A stretch of DNA of 13,237 nucleotides from an uncultured Bacteroidota bacterium (lineage in GTDB: Bacteria > Bacteroidota > Bacteroidia > Chitinophagales > Chitinophagaceae). Below the pieces are notes generated by a model. The model was not told the DNA's origin. It saw only the letters and a list, made by a program, of their open reading frames with translations, and made no database searches. Position numbers and translations under genes: made by a program. Position 1 is the first letter of the stretch. Each line of letters starts with the position of its first letter. Shown here in pieces: positions 1 to 5,870 of the stretch. The DNA is taken from the NCBI GenBank assembly GCA_946480675.1, contig CAMLKS010000027.1, positions 1 through 13,237 on the forward strand, written 5' to 3'.

Positions 1-2
1 CG

Positions 3-137
3 ACTGTTGATTCCAAAGACAAGTATAAGGCGAATTGCTGTATCATATTTGAAGGGAAGAATTTTGTATTTGAGAAATTGAAAGACAGTGCAGATGTTGC
101 CAGGGTTCTAAATATCTTTAAATCGATTGCCAAATAA
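3..137 (+). CDS. 3' end of an unidentified gene (partial)
   Basis: An open frame enters from the left edge and ends at a TAA at 135-137, giving about 44 residues that finish in LNIFKSIAK. The piece mixes charged residues and short hydrophobic stretches (for example CCIIFEGKNFVF), as in a soluble or domain-ending segment, but no family can be recognised from so little. The next gene begins only 5 nt after the stop on the same strand, so the two are probably cotranscribed. That tight spacing, and the lack of any other plausible gene here, are the main reasons for calling it coding. Its 5' part lies outside the window. Confidence 0.6.
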   Translation, partial: TVDSKDKYKANCCIIFEGKNFVFEKLKDSADVARVLNIFKSIAK

Positions 138-142
138 ATAAT

Positions 143-1582
143 ATGAATTTACCAGGTTTATTATTTCTTATCGTTACGCAGTTTTTAGCGGGCCGTGGTA
201 TATTGGCCATGTTTAAGGTAAAACTGCGTCCGCTAATAAGTTTTGCTGTGTCGTCTATCATTGGCATTGTAGTGTTTTCTCTGTTGCCAATGCTGATTGA
301 AATGTTTCACATGCCCATTACAAAAGGCAATGTGATCATTTTTATATGTGCTGCTACCCTGCTGCTAAATATATTCGTAATAAAGCGTTATGATTTTGGG
401 GTATTCAAGCAAATGAAAATAAAGTTTCCGCCACTCTATGAATTGCTTTTTATTATACTGTTCATAGCATTAGCGGTTCCCAGTTTATGGCGTTGCTACT
501 ATTATCCACCCAATGCCCGAGATGTAATGTCCGGCCCGGAAGCATTAGCTGAATATGCTGTTAAGGAGCATACCATCAATAATTCTGTATGGAGCGTAAA
601 CTTGCTGGAAAGTACGCCAAACTTACTAAAGCCACCATTCATTACCGATCTTCAGATAATATATAAGTTACTGGTACATCCATTTGGACAGGTATGGCTT
701 AGTATAATGTACATCTGTTTTTCTGTATGGCTTTACAGCCTTGTAAGGGAAAAACTCCACCCTTTCCTTACCGGTATCATTATGCTATTCTTCCTGACAA
801 TACCGGAGGTGTATGGTTATACTTATATCATTCTTTGGGACTATAGTAATATGATACTCTTCTTCATGGGTTTTTACTATATGTACCAGTACATCGTGAC
901 AAAAGAGTACAACTTATTTCTTTTCAGTTGCCTCATGTATGGCCTCGCTACCTTTATAAGGTTGGATACGCTGGTATTTATTGCCTTATCGGCACCGCTA
1001 CTGGCCTACCATATGTGGAAAGGAAAAGAACCATTCTTACGAATAGGATATAGTGTTGTGTTGATGGGGGCTATTCCTTTTGTCTTTTACTATGTATGGG
1101 TAAACATCTTTGTAAAGAATTATTTACCGGTAGGTATTGATGTAGGAGAACAATTGAATCCCCAACCACTGTCGATATATTTTGATTGGCTGAGCGGCAT
1201 GAATTCTCAGCTTTTGTTTGGGGGAGATAATATAGCACTCTATGGCTACTTTATTTATATCTTCCTGCTTATCCTTGTTATTGATATTATATTTTTCAGG
1301 CGTTTCAGTAAAGAAGCTACATTCATGTTGTTCGGCATTGCCATTATATACTTTGGTATGCCATTGCTTAGCTACCTAACCACATGGTTTAATATCACTA
1401 CTGCTAAAAGGGGGTTCTTCAAGATGTTTCCTATGATGATATTGTATATGCGCAGCAGTGCATTGTTTACAAAGTTGTCTCAATTGATAACATCATTTGA
1501 ATTTCCTACACTGCAGGAGGCCACCATAAAACCTAAACCTCAACCGGTAAAGCACACGAATACTGTTAAAAAGAAGAAATAA
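143..1582 (+). CDS. Multi-pass membrane protein, GT-C glycosyltransferase-like
   Basis: This is a 479-residue, very hydrophobic protein with about ten or more predicted membrane spans (for example near 5-23, 31-52, 63-80, 98-115, 183-200, 208-222, 258-290, 301-323, 367-385 and 393-412). Between the third or fourth and the next span is a long loop (about 116-180) with an RD pair at 126-127 and a PPF segment near 164-166. A later span carries RLD at 273-275. A large first outer loop with an acidic residue, followed by many spans, is the layout of GT-C enzymes such as the ArnT/GT39 group, which move sugars from lipid carriers on the outer face of the inner membrane. That assignment is inference from layout; no diagnostic motif is certain. 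The C-terminus is a basic, proline-rich tail ending in KKKK, which should be cytoplasmic. It starts 5 nt after the preceding gene and ends 32 nt before the preferred start of the esterase gene. It could equally be an uncharacterised membrane protein with another role. Confidence 0.6.
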   Translation: MNLPGLLFLIVTQFLAGRGILAMFKVKLRPLISFAVSSIIGIVVFSLLPMLIEMFHMPITKGNVIIFICAATLLLNIFVIKRYDFGVFKQMKIKFPPLYELLFIILFIALAVPSLWRCYYYPPNARDVMSGPEALAEYAVKEHTINNSVWSVNLLESTPNLLKPPFITDLQIIYKLLVHPFGQVWLSIMYICFSVWLYSLVREKLHPFLTGIIMLFFLTIPEVYGYTYIILWDYSNMILFFMGFYYMYQYIVTKEYNLFLFSCLMYGLATFIRLDTLVFIALSAPLLAYHMWKGKEPFLRIGYSVVLMGAIPFVFYYVWVNIFVKNYLPVGIDVGEQLNPQPLSIYFDWLSGMNSQLLFGGDNIALYGYFIYIFLLILVIDIIFFRRFSKEATFMLFGIAIIYFGMPLLSYLTTWFNITTAKRGFFKMFPMMILYMRSSALFTKLSQLITSFEFPTLQEATIKPKPQPVKHTNTVKKKK

Positions 1583-1589
1583 TAATTGT

Positions 1590-1623
1590 GCGTATCATTG
1601 CACAAACCATTGCAATGATACGC
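1590..1623. repeat. Perfect 13-bp inverted repeat over the esterase start
   Basis: The arms GCGTATCATTGCA (1590-1602) and TGCAATGATACGC (1611-1623) are exact reverse complements, separated by 8 nt. The ATG at 1615-1617 lies inside the right arm. In RNA this would form a stable stem that buries the start codon. There is no clean U-run after either side, so it is not a typical intrinsic terminator. It may control translation or processing between the two genes, or be a copy of a small dispersed palindrome. Confidence 0.8.
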
Positions 1624-2430
1624 TATTTCATATTTGCCATATTTCTTACACTCGTTAGCACATTTGCTGCAGCCCAGCGTCCTTTCGTATTAGGTGTTAT
1701 TGATTCTTTGCATTCAGACATACTGAAAGAAACAAGAATACTGAATATATACCTTCCAGAAGGATATGCTCCTGACTCAACCACTTTGTACCCTGTTATA
1801 TACCTGCTGGATGGTGGTGCCGATGAGGACTTTATACATGTAGCCGGTTTGGTGCAATACAATACCTTTCCGTGGGTCAACAAAATACCGAAATCGATAG
1901 TAGTAGGAATAGCTAATACAAACAGGTTGAGAGATTTTACATTTCCTACCACTGTAGAAGATGATAAAAAGAAATATCCGGCGGCAGGGCATTCAGATAA
2001 GTTTATAGCATTTATTGAGAAAGAACTACAACCCTACATTAAGAGGGCTTATAAAACTAATAATGAACGTATGCTTATTGGCCAATCATTAGGTGGGTTG
2101 CTGGCTACTGAAATACTTTTTAAAAAACACAAACTGTTTAATAAATACATCATTATAAGCCCCAGCCTGTGGTGGGATAATGGTTCTTTGCTAAATAAGG
2201 CTATGCCGGCGATATCACAAGCCACAAGTATATATGTTGGTGTAGGTAAAGAAGGTATAACACCCGGTACCCCGCCACGTGTGATGGAAGTAGACGCAAA
2301 TGTGCTGGCTGACAAACTGAAACAATCAAACAACAAGCACATCCAATGCTATTTTGATTATCTGCCTGATGAAGATCATGCTACTATAGGCCACCAGGCC
2401 GTAATGAATGCCTTTAAAATGTTGAAGTAA
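1615..2430 (+). CDS. Secreted alpha/beta-hydrolase esterase (PF00756-like)
   Basis: This is a 271-residue exported serine hydrolase of the putative esterase family (esterase D / IroE-like, alpha/beta-hydrolase fold). The start at ATG 1615 gives a clean signal peptide, a short basic head and hydrophobic core ending AAAQ near residues 18-21; the frame could also begin at GTG 1588, but that adds nine residues encoded by an inverted repeat. The core strand YPVIYLLDGG (59-68) is typical for the family. The nucleophile elbow is GQSLGG with Ser158, and His255 in DEDH near the C-terminus is the likely catalytic histidine. The SPSLWW segment (182-187) is also characteristic of this group. Known members cleave siderophore lactones, acyl esters or S-formylglutathione; the substrate here cannot be told. 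It probably acts in the periplasm or outside the cell. It follows the GT-C-like gene closely and converges on exonuclease III with a 3-nt gap. Confidence 0.85.
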   Translation: MIRYFIFAIFLTLVSTFAAAQRPFVLGVIDSLHSDILKETRILNIYLPEGYAPDSTTLYPVIYLLDGGADEDFIHVAGLVQYNTFPWVNKIPKSIVVGIANTNRLRDFTFPTTVEDDKKKYPAAGHSDKFIAFIEKELQPYIKRAYKTNNERMLIGQSLGGLLATEILFKKHKLFNKYIIISPSLWWDNGSLLNKAMPAISQATSIYVGVGKEGITPGTPPRVMEVDANVLADKLKQSNNKHIQCYFDYLPDEDHATIGHQAVMNAFKMLK

Positions 2431-2433
2431 GAA

Positions 2434-3207
2434 TCAATCTTTTAATTCTATCCATACAGGTGCATGATCGCTGGTTTTTTCCCAGCCCCGTACATGCTTA
2501 TCCACACCTGCGGCTGTCAATTTTTTTGCCACTTTGGGGCTCAATAAAAAATGGTCTATTCGCAGGCCGGCATCACGGCCATAGGCATTCCGGAAGTAAT
2601 CCCAGAAGGTATATATTTTTTCATCAGGGTAAAGGGTGCGAATAGCATCCGTCCAGCCTTGAGACATTAACTTCTGAAATGCTTCTCTTGTTTCAGGTCG
2701 AAATAAAGCATCGTTTACCCATTTTTCAGGTTTATATACATCCAGTTCGGTAGGCATCACATTATAATCGCCGGTAAGTATTACAGGCTTTTTAGATGCC
2801 ATAAGCTCTGCTGCATGTACTTGTAACCGTTCAAACCATTTCAGTTTATAATCAAACTTAGGTCCGGGTGCCGGGTTTCCATTAGGCAAGTAAAGACAAC
2901 CAATAATAAGCCCGTTTATCTCTGCTTCAATATACCTGCTATGAATATCTTCGGTGTCCCCGGGCAATACCTTGCGTATTTCTGTTATCTCAGCATCTTT
3001 TGTCAGTATAGCTACTCCATTCCAGCTTTTTTGTCCATGCCACAGGGCGTTATACCCCAATTCTGCAATCGCCTGTTCAGGAAATTTTTCCTGTGGAGCT
3101 TTCAACTCCTGCAGGCATACTATATCGGGTGTTGTTTCTTGCAGCCAGCGTAATAGTACAGGCAGCCTGCCATTTACCCCATTTACATTGTATGTAGCGA
3201 TTCTCAT
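2434..3207 (-). CDS. xth: Exodeoxyribonuclease III (AP endonuclease)
   Basis: This encodes a 257-residue Mg-dependent exonuclease III / AP endonuclease, which cuts at abasic sites and removes 3'-blocking groups in base excision repair. The signature residues of the EEP (endonuclease/exonuclease/phosphatase) fold are all visible: N7 in ATYNVNG, E34 in CLQELKA, Y106 in LYLPNG, D147 and N149 in TGDYNV, D218 in RIDHF, and D247/H248 in the terminal SDHAP. The length matches the family (E. coli enzyme 268 residues). ATG 3207 is chosen because MRIATYNVNG is the normal family start; an in-frame ATG at 3219 would add only MLLS. The DUF4268 gene lies 40 nt upstream on the same strand, so the two may be cotranscribed. 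No residue appears to be missing, so it should be active. Confidence 0.95.
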   Translation of the reverse strand: MRIATYNVNGVNGRLPVLLRWLQETTPDIVCLQELKAPQEKFPEQAIAELGYNALWHGQKSWNGVAILTKDAEITEIRKVLPGDTEDIHSRYIEAEINGLIIGCLYLPNGNPAPGPKFDYKLKWFERLQVHAAELMASKKPVILTGDYNVMPTELDVYKPEKWVNDALFRPETREAFQKLMSQGWTDAIRTLYPDEKIYTFWDYFRNAYGRDAGLRIDHFLLSPKVAKKLTAAGVDKHVRGWEKTSDHAPVWIELKD

Positions 3208-3247
3208 AGACAATAACATTATAAAAATAAAGCCAACATATACATTG

Positions 3248-3709
3248 TTACATTATACTTTCAAAAGCATACTTAGCGTTACTCCAAAATGCATCGAGCG
3301 CCACAATCCTGGGTTTCAGGAAAGATATAATTGCCGGCCAATCCTCATTTCTGTGAATAGAAACCCCCGAAAGTTGCTTACCTATGGTACAGACTATTCT
3401 GCCATCTTCATTAGCAGTCATAGGTTGCCATTGCCATTCTTCGTTCAGCTCCGCTTGTAGCATTGATTTCAGTAGTAAAAACTGGTTATAGTGTTTCTTT
3501 TGTAAGGTAGTATCTACTTGCGATAAGCGTATCTGAATGGTTGCCTGCCTGTTATCTACATCCATTTTAAACGTTATGCCACTTATGCCGGTTTTATAAT
3601 TTACCCAGTTTATTTCTTCCCCATCGGCAGATAAAACAGGCTGCATGTATTTTCCGAATGTTGTCCAGAATACCTGTTTTTGTTTTGATATCTCTTGCTT
3701 AGAGTACAT
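3248..3709 (-). CDS. DUF4268 domain protein
   Basis: This 153-residue soluble protein is almost entirely one DUF4268 domain. The family-like features are the N-terminal MYSKQEISKQKQVFW with FGKYM after it (residues 1-22), then INWVNYKTGI (33-42), a beta-rich middle (ITFKMDVDNRQATIQIRL, 45-62), and aromatic pairs at EWQW (91-94) and EDWP (122-125). There is no signal peptide or membrane span. The domain is often found at the end of larger proteins, including some with nuclease-like parts, but its biochemical role is not established. This copy carries no nuclease motif of its own. It lies just upstream of exonuclease III on the same strand and is divergent from the PhnA-like gene, with 67 bp between the two starts. 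A link to DNA metabolism is only suggested by the neighbour. Confidence 0.8.
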   Translation of the reverse strand: MYSKQEISKQKQVFWTTFGKYMQPVLSADGEEINWVNYKTGISGITFKMDVDNRQATIQIRLSQVDTTLQKKHYNQFLLLKSMLQAELNEEWQWQPMTANEDGRIVCTIGKQLSGVSIHRNEDWPAIISFLKPRIVALDAFWSNAKYAFESIM

Positions 3710-3716
3710 ATAGCGG

Positions 3717-3724
3717 TAAAGTTA
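3717..3724 (-). promoter_or_regulatory. Possible -7 element for the DUF4268 gene
   Basis: Read on the minus strand, TAACTTTA matches the Bacteroidota -7 consensus TAnnTTTG at all but the last base and sits about 8 nt before the DUF4268 start. No clear TTG is seen at the expected distance upstream, so this is weak. Confidence 0.25.
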
Positions 3725-3746
3725 GTGTATGAAGTATTTTCTTTTT

Positions 3747-3754
3747 TATCTTTG
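3747..3754 (+). promoter_or_regulatory. Bacteroidota -7 promoter element for the PhnA-like gene
   Basis: TATCTTTG is a full match to the Bacteroidota housekeeping -7 consensus TAnnTTTG. Transcription would start around 3760, giving a leader of about 15-18 nt before the ATG at 3777. The -33 region has no exact TTG. The placement supports starting the protein at 3777 and not at 3729, because the latter would lie upstream of the transcription start. Confidence 0.6.
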
Positions 3755-3776
3755 CGGCCCGATTAGAACAAATGTT

Positions 3777-4367
3777 ATGAAACTTGAAGAAAGATTACTT
3801 GCCCGCAGTGAAGGTAAATGTGAGTTGTGTGCTGCTGAAACTAAACTAAGTGCGTACGAAGTGCCACCTCAAACAGGAGGATATGAAGAAAATACTATAC
3901 TCATATGCGAAAAATGTTTAGCACAAATAGAAAAGAAAGAGGAGCTGGATAATAAACATTGGAGTGAATTAACGACCAGCATGTGGAGCGAAGTGCCAGG
4001 TGTACAGGTAGTAACATGGCGTATGCTGAACAGGTTGAAAAATGAAACATGGGCGGCAGAAAGCCTGGATATGATGTACCTGGATGATGAAAGGCTGGCA
4101 TGGGCAAAAGCTACAGGTGATCATGAAAATGATGCCAGCGTTGATCTGCACAAAGATACCAACGGGGCTATATTGCAAAATGGTGATACAGTAGTTCTTA
4201 CTAAATCGCTGGATGTAAAGGGCACAACTTTAAATGCAAAAATAGGGACTGTAGTAAAGAATATAAGGCTTGTGGAAAATAACACCGAGCAGATAGAAGG
4301 ACGGATAGAAGGGCAACTGATCGTTATTCTTACAAAATATGTAAGAAAGCAGAATGCTAAACCATAA
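3777..4367 (+). CDS. PhnA-domain zinc-ribbon protein (YjdM-like)
   Basis: This is a 196-residue cytoplasmic protein with an N-terminal zinc ribbon and a C-terminal PhnA domain. The ribbon cysteines are C15 and C18 (KCELC) and C44 and C47 (ICEKC). The C-terminal domain (about 130-193) contains NGDTVVLTKSLDVKG, KIGTVVKNIRL and the closing GQLIVILTKYVRK, which are characteristic of PhnA/YjdM. About 80 mainly helical residues lie between the two parts, making it longer than the roughly 110-residue E. coli YjdM; such long forms are known. Despite the old name, PhnA is not an established phosphonate-degrading enzyme, and no phosphonate genes lie nearby, so the role is open. The frame also has an ATG at 3729, rejected because the promoter element lies inside that extension. 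The gene has its own promoter and terminator, so it is probably monocistronic. Confidence 0.85.
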   Translation: MKLEERLLARSEGKCELCAAETKLSAYEVPPQTGGYEENTILICEKCLAQIEKKEELDNKHWSELTTSMWSEVPGVQVVTWRMLNRLKNETWAAESLDMMYLDDERLAWAKATGDHENDASVDLHKDTNGAILQNGDTVVLTKSLDVKGTTLNAKIGTVVKNIRLVENNTEQIEGRIEGQLIVILTKYVRKQNAKP

Positions 4368-4400
4368 TAAAAGAGCCACTTGAATAAGTGGCTCTTTTTA
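4368..4400. terminator. Bidirectional intrinsic terminator
   Basis: An 11-bp perfect stem (AAGAGCCACTT at 4371-4381 with AAGTGGCTCTT at 4386-4396) closes a 4-nt loop. It is followed on the plus strand by TTTATTATT and on the minus strand by TTATTAT, so it can end both the PhnA-like gene and the convergent reductase gene. Confidence 0.9.
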
Positions 4401-4409
4401 TTATTATAT

Positions 4410-5258
4410 CTATAAGGCATTTTTACCAATAACTGTCCAGTCGTCATTGCCGTGACCTTTTTCTATCCACTTGTCCATTTCTTCCGCTATTGCCGGCATT
4501 ATAGTGAGTTGGCGTCCTGCTTTTTGTGCAGCATCTATAAAGAGTCCGGTATCTTTTCTTGCCATTGATAGTTCCCACGATGGTTTGTTATATACACCTG
4601 ATGTCATCCTGTTCATACGTGCAGATAACATTGTGGCAGGATTCCATTGCTCGAAAAGTGATGCAACATCATCGGCGGGTATATCCAGCGAAGCAGCCAG
4701 TGTTAAGGAATCGGCCAAACCGGCTGAAAAACCTACGAGGAAACAATTGCCTATCAGTTTGATACCTGCAGCTTTACCTACCTCTGTGCCAAAGGTGATG
4801 AGCTTACCTGTCATTTGAGATAAGGAAGGTTCCAAATCTGCAATTACCTGCTGATCTCCGGAAATAAGCATAAAACCCGTGCTATCCAATGCGTTGGTAG
4901 GACCCATGAAAACCGGTGCATGTTGATAAATGAAACCCTTGGCCCTCCATTCCTCGGTGCGTCTCTTTGCCCCGTCTACAGATGTGGTAGTATGGTCAAC
5001 AATAGTTGCACCTTGCTTGATGCCCGGTAATGCTGCTGCCAATACTTCATCTACGGAAGCATCATCTTTCAGTGTTAGGTGTATAGTGGCAGCGCCCTTC
5101 ACGGCATCTGCTACATTTTGGAATGCCTTTGCTCCATATTGTTCCAGTGCCATGGCTTTTGATGCGGTACGGTTCCAAACCTGTACTTGCCTGCCATGGC
5201 GCAGCATAGCCCTTACAAAGTTGCTGCCAAGTAATCCTGTGCCTAAGTATGCTATCAT
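4410..5258 (-). CDS. NAD(P)-dependent beta-hydroxyacid dehydrogenase family reductase
   Basis: This 282-residue enzyme belongs to the 3-hydroxyisobutyrate dehydrogenase / 6-phosphogluconate dehydrogenase-like family (GLYR1 type). It has an N-terminal Rossmann domain with GTGLLG (6-11), a WNRT segment (28-31) after the second strand that favours NADPH over NADH, and a substrate loop DHTTTSVDGA (88-97). The helical C-terminal domain has the catalytic lysine K167 with N171 in GIKLIGN, and a conserved-looking RKD at 234-236. APVFMGPTNA (114-123) corresponds to the family's APVSGG region but differs from it, so the substrate is probably not hydroxyisobutyrate; glyoxylate, succinic semialdehyde or another small carbonyl acid are possibilities. 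The start is 16 nt after the dps stop on the same strand, so it is probably cotranscribed with dps, and a bidirectional terminator ends it. Confidence 0.88.
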   Translation of the reverse strand: MIAYLGTGLLGSNFVRAMLRHGRQVQVWNRTASKAMALEQYGAKAFQNVADAVKGAATIHLTLKDDASVDEVLAAALPGIKQGATIVDHTTTSVDGAKRRTEEWRAKGFIYQHAPVFMGPTNALDSTGFMLISGDQQVIADLEPSLSQMTGKLITFGTEVGKAAGIKLIGNCFLVGFSAGLADSLTLAASLDIPADDVASLFEQWNPATMLSARMNRMTSGVYNKPSWELSMARKDTGLFIDAAQKAGRQLTIMPAIAEEMDKWIEKGHGNDDWTVIGKNAL

Positions 5259-5274
5259 GAAAATTGTTTAAAGG

Positions 5275-5745
5275 TCATTTCATAAATGCGGAGTACATCC
5301 ATACCAGTTTTTCCTGTTCGCGGATGTAATCGCTCATCAGAGCGGTAGTGCCTTCATCTTCAGCATCACCTGCAAGTGATAATACTTCACGTTGTTTGAC
5401 TAACACCAGTTCAAAAGCGGAGAGAATTGACTTAACGCCTTCTTTCCCGTCAGATACGTCTTTCACTACCTTTATTTCTGAGTTGTTCTTATAGTCAGCA
5501 AATGTGTGCAACGGCGTGCCACCTAACGTAAGGATGCGCTCTGCCAGTTCATCCACTTTTAAAAGCAGGTTAGTATAAAGTTCTTCAAATTTTAAGTGTA
5601 GTTCAAAGAATTTTTCACCCTTGATATTCCAGTGTAGCCCACGTGTGTTCTGATAGAAAATCATATAGTTGGCCAGAAGGTTGTTCAGCTTATCTGCCAA
5701 TAATTTACTTTTTTGCTTATCGAGGCCTATTTGATTTTTTGCCAT
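5275..5745 (-). CDS. dps: Dps-family ferroxidase / DNA-protection protein
   Basis: This 156-residue protein is a Dps (MrgA-like) miniferritin that stores iron and detoxifies it using peroxide, and in some species binds DNA. The inter-subunit ferroxidase ligands are present with the exact family spacing: H38 (GLHWNIKG), H50 and E54 (FFELHLKFEELY), and D65 and E69 (DELAERILTLGG). E54 replaces the Asp found in E. coli, as in MrgA-type members. The N-terminus is short but has several lysines (K3, K10, K12, K14, K19), so DNA binding is possible but unproven. It is cytoplasmic, probably a dodecamer. It appears to lead a two-gene transcript with the downstream reductase. A small AT-rich dyad lies about 45-60 nt upstream of the start and could be a regulator site. 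The start codon follows a purely AT-rich leader without a Shine-Dalgarno sequence. Confidence 0.95.
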   Translation of the reverse strand: MAKNQIGLDKQKSKLLADKLNNLLANYMIFYQNTRGLHWNIKGEKFFELHLKFEELYTNLLLKVDELAERILTLGGTPLHTFADYKNNSEIKVVKDVSDGKEGVKSILSAFELVLVKQREVLSLAGDAEDEGTTALMSDYIREQEKLVWMYSAFMK

Positions 5746-5788
5746 AAGGAAAAGATTATAGAAACGAAATTAGCAAATTGAATGGCTG

Positions 5789-5804
5789 AATACTAATAAG
5801 TATT
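5789..5804. promoter_or_regulatory. AT-rich dyad upstream of dps
   Basis: AATACT and AGTATT form 6-bp arms around a 4-nt centre, 44-59 nt upstream of the dps start and between it and the efflux terminator. Its position would suit an operator for a redox or iron regulator, but short AT-rich dyads are common by chance in such sequence and no regulator gene is nearby. Confidence 0.3.
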
Positions 5805-5822
5805 AATAACATTACTATAAAG

Positions 5823-5849
5823 AAAACGCCACCTGGATGGTGGCGTTTT
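5823..5849 (-). terminator. Intrinsic terminator of the RND efflux operon
   Basis: AAAACGCCACC (5823-5833) pairs perfectly with GGTGGCGTTTT (5839-5849) around a 5-nt loop. Read on the minus strand, the GC-rich stem ends in TTTT followed by CTTTATA. It lies 21 nt beyond the stop of the outer-membrane factor gene, as expected for the end of that operon. Confidence 0.88.
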
Positions 5850-5870
5850 ATCTAATAATGTGTGAGAAGG

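Noticed and set aside
1588..1614. GTG start of the esterase at 1588
   Set aside because: It adds nine residues encoded by an inverted repeat and weakens the signal peptide; ATG 1615 gives a standard one.
2954..3460. Plus-strand open frame spanning the exonuclease III / DUF4268 junction
   Set aside because: It runs antisense across two well-supported genes and shows no domain.
3729..3776. Upstream ATG for the PhnA-like gene
   Set aside because: A full TAnnTTTG promoter element lies inside the extension, and MKLEERLLARSEGKC is the normal family start.
4296..4314. Short tandem similarity GATAGAAGGAC-GGATAGAAGGG in the PhnA-like gene
   Set aside because: It encodes IEGRIEGQ within a normal part of the PhnA domain and is too short to be a meaningful repeat.
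4471..4818. Plus-strand open frames inside the reductase gene (also 4930-5271)
   Set aside because: They are antisense to a gene with complete Rossmann and catalytic motifs.
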